A stretch of DNA of 38,657 bases, from positions 1 through 38,657 of the forward strand of contig JAHBVG010000070.1 in assembly GCA_019637695.1 (NCBI GenBank), given 5' to 3'. This DNA is from Caldilineaceae bacterium (GTDB lineage: Bacteria; Chloroflexota; Anaerolineae; Caldilineales; Caldilineaceae). Numbering within the stretch: the stretch's first letter is position 1; every line of letters begins with the position of its first letter. The translations under genes were made by a program, and so were the position numbers. Positions 32,665 through 38,657 of the stretch are shown piece after piece. Below the pieces are notes generated by a model. That model ran no database searches. It was not told where the DNA came from and saw nothing but the letters and a program-made list of their open reading frames with translations.

Positions 32665-33625
32665 GGTCGTCAGAACAGAAGTGAAGCCGCGTTTGGAGAC
32701 GTATTTTGCCGATTTGAAGGATCCGAGGGAGGCAATGAATCAGGATCATCGGTTCATGGATGTGCTTATCATTACCATCTGTGCGGTGGCCATCGATGGC
32801 AAGAAACTGCGCCGCAGCTACGACCGCCAAGATAGCCGTGCCGCCATCCACATGGTGAGTGCCTGGGCTAGCGCCAATGGGCTGTGTTTGGGGCAACGCA
32901 AGGTGGACGAGAAGTCGAACGAAATCACCGCCATTCCCCTGCTGCTGGAAGTGCTGGAGATAGCAGGCTGTGTGGTGACAATTGATGCCATGGGCTGTCA
33001 AGTCAACATTGCCCAGACCATCATCAACCAGGAGGCTGATTACCTCCTGGCGCTCAAAGAGAACCAGGGCACGCTCTATGCCGATGTGGACCTGCTCTTC
33101 ACCGATCTGGCAGAGAGCGGCTTCAACGCATACGACTACGACACCGCCAAGACCGTGGACCTGGACCATGGGCGGGTGGAAATGCGCACCGTCTGGACCA
33201 TTTCCGACCCTCGCCTCATCGGCGCCCTGCGCGGCACAGCGCGTTGGCCCCAACTGGCCACACTCGTCAAAGTCCAGTCCGAGCGCTATCTCGCCGAGGA
33301 TGACTGCTCCGTCGAAGTCCGTTACTTCATTTCTTCTCTCACCACATCGGCTGCACACCTGCTCAAGACCGTGCGCACCCATTGGCAGATTGAAAACGCC
33401 TTCCACTGGGTTCTGGATGTCGCCTTTCGAGAAGATGACTGCCGCATCCGCAAAGAGAATGGTACTCAGAACTTTGCCCTCTTGCGCCATCTCGCTCTCA
33501 ACGCCCTCAAACAGGAGCAGACGGCCAACATGGGCATCCACAACAAACGCCTACGTGCTGGCTGGGACAATCACTATCTCCTCAAGGTCCTTTCTACTCT
33601 CCTCGCCTAGTTCGCGATTGCCCTA
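32578..33625 (+). mobile_element. ISAs1-family insertion sequence, internally deleted
   Basis: Terminal repeats GTAGGGCAATCGCGAACT (32578-32595) and AGTTCGCGATTGCCCTAC (33608-33625) are perfect 18-bp inverted copies, bounding a 1,048-bp element that carries one transposase gene. The flanks (GTGCATA left, ATTCGAC right) show no target duplication. Different truncated genes lie on each side, so adjacent DNA was lost or rearranged after insertion. Confidence 0.8.
32663..33610 (+). CDS. ISAs1-family transposase with in-frame internal deletion
   Basis: A 315-residue DDE transposase. The N-terminus YFADLKDPREAMNQDHRFMD leads to LIITICAV, which is joined directly to AIDGKKLRRSYDRQ; the roughly 70 residues that normally separate them (GADNWVEVAEYG-type segment) are missing in frame. 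The catalytic residues remain: D45 (AIDGKK), D108 (VVTIDAMGCQ) and E244 (HWQIENAFHWVLDV). ATG at 32663 follows GAGAGGGA. The loss of part of the N-terminal associated domain probably makes it inactive. Confidence 0.85.
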   Translation: MVVRTEVKPRLETYFADLKDPREAMNQDHRFMDVLIITICAVAIDGKKLRRSYDRQDSRAAIHMVSAWASANGLCLGQRKVDEKSNEITAIPLLLEVLEIAGCVVTIDAMGCQVNIAQTIINQEADYLLALKENQGTLYADVDLLFTDLAESGFNAYDYDTAKTVDLDHGRVEMRTVWTISDPRLIGALRGTARWPQLATLVKVQSERYLAEDDCSVEVRYFISSLTTSAAHLLKTVRTHWQIENAFHWVLDVAFREDDCRIRKENGTQNFALLRHLALNALKQEQTANMGIHNKRLRAGWDNHYLLKVLSTLLA

Positions 33626-33903
33626 CATTCGACACCCTATCGCCGATGAATTACCTGACCGAGATTCAGGCTCCGCTCATCGCCCTCTTGCACGATCAGG
33701 GGGATCAGGTGATCCCTGTGGGCGAATCGAGGCGTCTCTATGCCGCTCTGGCTGGTCATCGCGGGGTGCGCTATACCGAAATGCACTTCCAGCATCTCGA
33801 CCCGCTCAAAGGAAAGCTGCCCCTCTTTCGCCTTGTGCAAGAACTTGGTAAGTTCTTTCGGGCTGTCTACCCCATGTTTCGACAAGCAGTGGCTTTAGGA
33901 TGA
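33626..33903 (+). pseudogene. Alpha/beta-hydrolase C-terminal fragment
   Basis: Directly after the IS end, in frame, runs TFDTLSPMNYLTEIQAPLIA, then LLHDQGDQVIPVGESRRLYA with the acid Asp, YTEMHFQHLDPL with the catalytic His, and RLVQELGKFFRAVYPMFRQA. The nucleophile half is absent and is not found on the other side of the IS. ATG 33646 has no ribosome site. The IS insertion and a deletion destroyed this gene. Confidence 0.75.
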
Positions 33904-34129
33904 AGCGGAAAGTCTACTCTGTGGGTGGGCGGCCCGACCAGACCGGCCAGCAGCGATCTATTCGGGGGCGGCTGGCGTATGGCCGGTTGCCGTGGTGGGC
34001 ATCCTCTACGCCATGTTGGTCATCCAGGCACCGGCAGGCGACCGGCGCAATTGGTCGGCGATCCGAGCATGGGCGGCGACTCTCCCTGTGGTCTTCCATC
34101 TCGAAGCGACGAAAGTAGATGCCATCTAA
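33899..34129 (+). pseudogene. Membrane-protein-like relic, unrecognised
   Basis: A frame without a start codon reads RPDRPAAIYSGAAGVWPVAV, then VGILYAMLVIQAPAGDRRNW and AWAATLPVVFHLEATKVDAI, stop at 34127-34129. Composition and codon bias look coding, with one membrane-like helix. It ends where the truncated metallo-hydrolase gene on the other strand also ends. The family is unknown. Confidence 0.35.
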
Positions 34130-34476
34130 TGGGATGGGATGGTCAGGGCGCGGATGCCGCCCCACACCTTTACCGCAGCGACTGTTGCCTCGTCGAGCAG
34201 GCTGATGCAATCCCATAGTACATTGCGGTCAGGACTATGAATCAGCAGCGCGCGCTGGCCGATGGCAAAGGAGGGCTGAGCGCCGATGCCGACAAGCTGC
34301 GGTTCCAATTGCCGAACTTCGTTGTGGCGACTACGGGCCAATGCATTGTGCGTTGTCCACTGTTGCCCGTCCCAGCCGACGTATTGGCGTTCGTCCTCGC
34401 AGATGGGGCTGCGGACAGGCGGCTGCTCGCTCTCGGCAAACTGCGTGCCGCAGGTCTGGCAGATGAAATGGCTCAT
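34126..34476 (-). pseudogene. MBL-fold metallo-hydrolase, N-terminal half
   Basis: The frame opens MSHFICQTCGTQFAESEQPP with a CxxC...C rubredoxin-like knuckle (C7, C10, C27), then DERQYVGWDGQQWTTHNALA and SFAIGQRALLIHSPDRNVLW. It stops at GGIRALTIPSH, just where the family continues into the HxHxDH-type metal motif. AAGGAG precedes the ATG. About half of the usual ~250 residues is present and no metal site remains, so it is a 3'-truncated gene at a recombination junction. Confidence 0.7.
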
Positions 34477-34653
34477 CAGATTTACTCCTTTTGATTGGGT
34501 GCGGCTTCAACACCTGTTGAACGGACAGCAGCACGCCATCGAGCGGCGGCAGGCTGAGGGAGTGGGTGAAATCCGCTTGTCGTATATGAATGGCAACCGC
34601 TGGAATCATCGGGGACTGGAGCATCCTCGCCAGACTCTGGGCTTTGTTTCTCA

Positions 34654-34693
34654 GAAGCGTGCGGAAGATCAGCCGTGGTCTTCCGCACGCTTC
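34654..34693. repeat. 15-bp perfect hairpin
   Basis: GAAGCGTGCGGAAGA and TCTTCCGCACGCTTC surround a 10-nt loop. The gene-poor stretch 34477-34748 around it contains only weak frames (for example VRLQHLLNGQQHAIERRQAE on the plus strand) that I cannot assign. There is no T-run. It may be a terminator-like stem or part of a lost mobile element. Confidence 0.5.
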
Positions 34694-34748
34694 AGCGTAA
34701 TGGCTTGCTCCGGTACTTAGACAGGCCGTTCACTGCGCCGTTCCCAGA

Positions 34749-35647
34749 CTACGCAATGCGGGCAAGATCCTCCGACGCCTCTTCCAAATACTCTACGGCC
34801 TGGGCCTCCTTGGCTTTGGCCTTGCGGATATGGGATGCAAACGTCCGGCGTGTCTGCTCTACAGCCAACCCTTGCTGGGCATCGCGCCCCATGGAGTGTC
34901 CCCAAAGCCATACTTTTGGAACAAAGGCCGCTGCTTCAGCATAAGAGTCGGCGGCTCTATTCAGCGGTTCGGCTACCTCAGGCACGGCTTGCGCCATCTG
35001 GCGCAGATAGCGCGCCGCCGAATGGCGCTCTTCCAACATGGTCACCTGGTCGCCGTGGACCATCACACGCGTCTCCAATACCTGGAGATCGTCCGGTGGG
35101 TAGTCGCTATCTACTTCCAGGGCGTCGGCCCAGGCATCGTACGCCGCCAGACCAGCGATATGATCGGGCAGGCTGGGGCGGCGCGCTGTCCGCGCCAGAT
35201 CGATGGCCCATGGCAGCGATGCTGCCAGCACAGCGCGCGCGGCTGGGCGCGTCGTCCATTTGTGGTCGATGACGATCAACCCCTTGCCAGCGTTCTTGTC
35301 CATGCTGTCGAACCAGTCCCTTTTTTCGTAGTATTGATTCTTTGATAGCTGGAACCAGTCCTGAAAGTAGCTCCACCCATAGAGGATCGCGCCTTCCTCA
35401 GCATAGCCGCCGCTGCCGCCTGCCTCGATGCGTAGCCCAGCGCGTCAAATACCCGATGAAAGGGATCATCGCCCAGGTAGGATAGATCGATATTGCCGCC
35501 GTCGTCGCGGTTCCAGAGCCGACGAAACGGGGCGCCCGCCACGCTCATCAAATAGTCATAATCAACAGGATCACCCAGATAGATCAGACAGGCATAGAGA
35601 GAACCCGGAAACGGACAAAGGTGGACATCGTAGCCCACGCGCGGCAC
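34749..35647 (-). pseudogene. Conserved hypothetical gene with internal deletion (BtrH-N/DUF4872-like, tentative)
   Basis: The N-terminal frame (GTG 35647) reads PRVGYDVHLCPFPGSLYACL, LGDPVDYDYLMSVAGAPFRR and DGGNIDLSYLGDDPFHRVFD. Near 35400-35440 the phase changes to GYAEEGAILYGWSYFQDWFQ, NQYYEKRDWFDSMDKNAGKG and the helical C-terminus (DHIAGLAAYDAWADALEVDS, AKEAQAVEYLEEASEDLARI) to 34749. The ~50 residues normally between the blocks are missing, and no ATG with a ribosome site remains. Cys/His in the N-terminus suggest a cysteine-peptidase-like fold. Confidence 0.6.
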
Positions 35648-35840
35648 ATTTGCCAGAATTGTGCGAGCCTACAATTGAGTTGTGGTCATGTGTTCTTTTC
35701 CTTGGTGGAATGGTTGCATTCAACCTTGCTGTCATGTGGAGCATACTTCCTACTCTAAGCGCCATCGGCTATCGGGAGACAGGGACAAATGTTCTAATAG
35801 ATGTTTTTTCCTTCCCAAACGTCTCTCCTCGCTCTGGGCA

Positions 35841-36659
35841 TTAGGTCTGCTCTGTTGTGGATGTGGAGGTGATCAAGTCAGCCAACGTGATCAGTCGACG
35901 ATTGACTTCCTCGACTTCGGCGCCAGATTCGACCAACAGCGTAACCAGCGGCGCGCTGTCAGAAAAACTGTCGGCATAGTGGCGCATATTGCCCAGGAGA
36001 TAGAGACACAAATAGCCATAGCTGGCCGTAGCAACCGAGACGTAGGCTCGTCGGCGCAGAAGTGCGACGATCTCGTGGGTGAAGCCGCGACCACGAATCT
36101 CGACACGGGTGACACAGCGGGTATGGATTTCGGCAGCAGGCGCTGTGGCAAGCAACTTACCACCGCAGAACACCCCGAAGCTATCACAGATAGATGTCAA
36201 TCTATCCATACGCCCGTCGGTCAGGACAAGAGTCGCGCCGGCAGCGCGCGCCATGCTTTCAAGCTGACGGTAGAAATCAACTGCCTGCACTGCATCGACA
36301 GCAGCCATAGGCTCGTCTAGCAGAATGAGCGGGGTTTGATGGATAGACGACTGGATTGCAGTTAACATTTCCTCGCAGCGGATGGTCCTGTCCACTGCGT
36401 GCGGGGGAGTGAGGAGGAGGGTGCAGGCGCGGATCGTTTCGCTTTGTGTCCAGACATCGTAACCCAGGACGCGAGCCGAACCGCTGGATGGGAGCAGCCT
36501 GCCGCTGAGTAGCTGTAACAAGGTTGTCTTACCGGCCCCGGCTGGACCGACAATGCCGAGGATGTCGCCGGTTGCGACAGTCAAGTTCAGCCGATCCACG
36601 GCGCGTTGATGGCCGAAGTGCCGGGTTAATAGATGGGTGTAGATGGCAGGGTCGCCCAT
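35841..36659 (-). CDS. ABC transporter ATPase lacking the signature motif
   Basis: A 272-residue protein. Walker A is intact (G38-PAGAGKT-45), as is Walker B (PLILLDEP, D115 E116). Only about 70 residues separate them instead of the usual 110-120: the helical subdomain with LSGGQ is absent (TLLLTPPHAVDRTIRCEEML runs straight to QTPLILLDEP). The Q-loop Gln and the H-loop His (LVLTDGRMDR in place of TTH) are also lost. The start at 36659 (MGDPAIYTHLLTRHFG) has GGGGAAAG upstream. It is probably a non-catalytic or decaying exporter ATPase; no permease is adjacent. Confidence 0.75.
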   Translation of the reverse strand: MGDPAIYTHLLTRHFGHQRAVDRLNLTVATGDILGIVGPAGAGKTTLLQLLSGRLLPSSGSARVLGYDVWTQSETIRACTLLLTPPHAVDRTIRCEEMLTAIQSSIHQTPLILLDEPMAAVDAVQAVDFYRQLESMARAAGATLVLTDGRMDRLTSICDSFGVFCGGKLLATAPAAEIHTRCVTRVEIRGRGFTHEIVALLRRRAYVSVATASYGYLCLYLLGNMRHYADSFSDSAPLVTLLVESGAEVEEVNRRLITLADLITSTSTTEQT

Positions 36660-36784
36660 GGTCTTTTCTTTCCCCGATAGCGACGGATGCATTTGCCATC
36701 ATTACATCATGCGCGTGGAGCCAATCATAGGGGCGAATGTCCTGTCATCGGTGGACAATCGACCATAAAGCAGCAGGAGAAGGC

Positions 36785-37654
36785 TCAAGGAGCAAAACAC
36801 AGGTGAACGCATGTGCCCTGACCTTCGACGCTCTGGATCTCCAACTGGCCTGCAAGCAGTTTGGCGCGTTCTTGCATATTGTGCAGCCCACCCGAAAGCA
36901 GAATCGCGTTGGGCGTGAAACCGACGCCGTTGTCTACAATCTGCAAATGTACCTGACCATCAGCCAGGTGAAGACGCACAACAATGTCTGTGGCCAGGGC
37001 GTGGCGTTGGGCATTGAGCAGCGCTTCCTGCGCAATGCGCAATATCTCCATCGTCTGCGCCGACGACAACAAGTCAGGGGTGAGGGGATCGGTTTCGAGA
37101 TGTGGCTTGAGTTCACTCTCTGCAAACATCTCGTCTACCAGATCAGCCAACCTGTCGCTAATGCCAATCTGGCGCTCTGGGGCGGGATGCAGATCGAGGA
37201 TGTAGCTGCGGATATCCATGATGACGTTGTTCAAGTTCGTCATGACCTGGCCCAGACGGGCATAGACGAGTTGCGGTTCGCTATTGATGCGCTGCTGGCA
37301 ATCTTCCAACACGAGCCCCACCGCGTAGATCGACTGGATCACACCGTCGTGCAATTCGCGGCCAAAACGCTCGCGTTCCTGCAAAACTGCCAGTTTTTCA
37401 GCCTGATGATCAAGATGAGCGATTTCGTCCTCATGGCGTCGGATGTAGTGCCCCAACCATGTCGACAACAGCCCGACGCTGACCTGAAGCGCAAGCAGAT
37501 CCATAACCATGTGCAGCGCTGTCGTCGAGTGAGGTTCCACGAGAAGATGCAGCAGCGTAAGCACCAGCCAGAGCAGACCGGCAAAAACGAAGCCAAACAA
37601 ATAGAGACGCCGACCTGTAAAAAATCTGATATACTGATCGTAGGGTGTCAACAT
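36785..37654 (-). CDS. NarL-type sensor histidine kinase (HisKA_3)
   Basis: A 289-residue membrane kinase. Two N-terminal helices (LYLFGFVFAGLLWLVLTLLH and MVMDLLALQVSVGLLSTWLG) enclose a very short loop, so it is likely an intramembrane or cytosolic sensor. A coiled coil leads to HisKA_3 ERERFGRELHDGVIQSIYAV (H102) and a HATPase with ILRIAQEALLNAQRHA, VDNGVGF and GGLHNMQERAKLLAG. ATG 37654 is chosen over 37729 because GGAG lies 8-9 bases upstream and the longer form overlaps the promoter gap. It is divergent from its partner regulator. Confidence 0.85.
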   Translation of the reverse strand: MLTPYDQYIRFFTGRRLYLFGFVFAGLLWLVLTLLHLLVEPHSTTALHMVMDLLALQVSVGLLSTWLGHYIRRHEDEIAHLDHQAEKLAVLQERERFGRELHDGVIQSIYAVGLVLEDCQQRINSEPQLVYARLGQVMTNLNNVIMDIRSYILDLHPAPERQIGISDRLADLVDEMFAESELKPHLETDPLTPDLLSSAQTMEILRIAQEALLNAQRHALATDIVVRLHLADGQVHLQIVDNGVGFTPNAILLSGGLHNMQERAKLLAGQLEIQSVEGQGTCVHLCFAP

Positions 37655-37730
37655 GGGAGCCACTCCGAACTTGCTGGCGGCACAAGTGTCCCTTCGATTA
37701 TAGGACGGCGTCGGGTGAGGATCAAGCAAT

Positions 37731-38387
37731 ATGGCGTTGCGCGTTATGGTCGTAGATGATCACGAACTGGTGCGTCTTGGGCTAAAGACGCTGCTTTCGC
37801 GTTATCCCGCCTTTGAGGTGATGGCTGAGGCAGCGGACGCGGCGGAAGCCGTGGTGAAAGCCCAACGCTGCGATCCCGATATTGTGATCATGGACATTCG
37901 GCTCGGCGGCAGAAGCGGCATTGACGCCACGCGCGCCATCCTGGCGCAGAAACCGGGCGCCAAAGTGGTGATGCTCACCTCCTACCCAGAGGATGAACTG
38001 CTCTTCGACGCCATTGCTGCCGGGGCATCAGCCTACGTACTCAAACACATCGGCAGTTGCGAATTGATCCATGTGCTAGAGGCGGTTGGCCGCGGTGAAT
38101 CAGTCCTTGATCCGGCGGTAACGCAGAAGGTCTTCCACAAGCTGCGCGAGTCGGCGCGCCAATCCGAAGACGCCGCCTTCGCCTCCCTTGCCGATCAAGA
38201 ATTGCGCATACTGGCGCTGCTCACTGAGGGCAAGACGAACAAGGAGATCGCCGCCGAGATCTTCCTCAGCGAGCGTACCGTGCGCAACTACGTCAGTTCT
38301 ATCCTCGACAAACTGAATCTCTCCTCACGGGCAGAGGCCGCGGCCTACGCCGTGCGCCACCACATCGAAGCCCATCTCCCCCATTAA
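37731..38387 (+). CDS. NarL/FixJ-family response regulator
   Basis: A 218-residue regulator. The receiver domain opens MALRVMVVDDHELVRLGLKT (D9, D10) with phospho-acceptor D55 in VIMDIRLGG, a Thr in VVMLTSY and a Lys in YVLKH. After a linker, the LuxR-type HTH reads LADQELRILALLTEGKTNKE and IAAEIFLSERTVRNYVSSIL. It is divergently transcribed from the histidine kinase across a 76-bp gap, forming a complete two-component pair. The target genes are not evident; the secreted protein gene downstream is a candidate. Confidence 0.9.
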   Translation: MALRVMVVDDHELVRLGLKTLLSRYPAFEVMAEAADAAEAVVKAQRCDPDIVIMDIRLGGRSGIDATRAILAQKPGAKVVMLTSYPEDELLFDAIAAGASAYVLKHIGSCELIHVLEAVGRGESVLDPAVTQKVFHKLRESARQSEDAAFASLADQELRILALLTEGKTNKEIAAEIFLSERTVRNYVSSILDKLNLSSRAEAAAYAVRHHIEAHLPH

Positions 38388-38422
38388 TACACGACGGCGT
38401 AAATCTCAGTGTTCATGTCGTG

Positions 38423-38452
38423 CGTGGTGCGTGTACTGATTCACGCACTACG
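38423..38452. terminator. Inverted repeat after the response regulator
   Basis: CGTGGTGCGTG and CACGCACTACG pair over 11 positions with one mismatch around an 8-nt loop, 35 bp after the stop. There is no T-run, so terminator function is uncertain. Similar AGTGCGTAGAC words flank the MITE-like element at 14978. Confidence 0.4.
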
Positions 38453-38507
38453 CTTGAAACTATCGGGTTATTTGCGCCGGTCTGTACTAGTTCGCGATGG
38501 AGCCACT

Positions 38508-38657
38508 ATGAACGCAAATCCTTCAACGTTTCGGCGGTTTGTGCTTCTGAGTATCTTTCTCTGTCTTGCCATTGGGCTACTGCTGCCAACCTTGATCAGC
38601 GCCCAGGATGGGAGCGAAACTGGGGGAGTGGCGCCGGTCTATCTGCCCTTTGTCAAC
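38508..38657 (+). CDS. Secreted protein, N-terminus only
   Basis: The ATG at 38508 has GGAG about 7 bases upstream. It encodes MNANPSTFRRFVLLSIFLCL, then AIGLLLPTLISAQDGSE: a signal peptide with an Arg-Arg n-region, hydrophobic core and probable cleavage after ISA. The mature part begins with VAPVYLPFVN, a Y-L-P-F/L-V segment common at the ends of linkers in exported chloroflexote proteins. The rest lies beyond the window. Confidence 0.7.
   Translation, partial: MNANPSTFRRFVLLSIFLCLAIGLLLPTLISAQDGSETGGVAPVYLPFVN

Noticed and set aside
32444..33541. Leftward 365-codon frame inside the IS
   Set aside because: Shadow of the transposase; no homology pattern, and it crosses the IS end.

Overview
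The window is about 58-60% G+C. Its gene content points to a chloroflexote of the Anaerolineae/Caldilineales type: molybdopterin oxidoreductase, creatininase, FAD_oxidored, sugar-ABC and GH95 genes, Chloroflexi-style kinases, caspase-NACHT-FGE proteins, GxxExxY genes and low-complexity micro-repeats. This is inferred from family composition; there is no rRNA or marker gene. Roughly half of the window is ordinary metabolism. The rest is accessory DNA full of broken genes.

Layout. 1-553: PIN/Phd toxin-antitoxin pair, cut by the window edge. 845-6529: aldo/keto reductase, aminoglycoside-phosphotransferase-like protein, GH95 alpha-L-fucosidase, then a scar joining the 3' end of a sialidase gene to the first 27 codons of an M55 peptidase gene. 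6616-10067: membrane-anchored molybdopterin oxidoreductase, a tiny ORF, a Cys-rich conserved protein behind iterated operator-like motifs, a creatininase-family hydrolase and a coding relic. 10068-11797: TadC-like pilus gene and two small genes, preceded by a consensus promoter that runs at once into an intrinsic terminator. 11899-13576: carotenoid-biosynthesis-type membrane protein and an SDR. 13591-21989: a leftward sugar catabolic cluster (binding protein, two permeases, three FAD-dependent oxidoreductases), with a MITE-like insertion between the last two oxidoreductase genes. 22165-25564: two convergent signalling genes whose 3' ends overlap.

25712-31331 is the most interesting part. A rightward caspase-NACHT-FGE gene, broken by six successive -1 shifts, faces a leftward NACHT-FGE remnant. 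Between them lie a two-domain GxxExxY gene and five palindromes of about 75 bp separated by 10-bp spacers. The two FGE domains end in a 57-nt segment where ten codons are identical at every base. The other nine codons differ almost only at codon positions 1 and 2, mostly as NNC. This is the pattern expected of variable repeats made by a diversity-generating retroelement (adenine mutagenesis of AAC codons). No reverse transcriptase or template repeat is visible here, so any such retroelement would act from elsewhere. Both FGE genes take their last codons and stop from the palindromic repeat.

31331-35647 is a recombination graveyard: a 3' tRNA-Gln(CTG) half as an attachment-site scar, a tyrosine integrase whose start is now supplied by an IS, an ISAs1-type IS with an internally deleted transposase and no visible target duplication, and truncated hydrolase, metallo-beta-lactamase and other genes. 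35841-38657: an ABC ATPase lacking its signature motif, a divergent NarL-type two-component system, and the start of a secreted protein.
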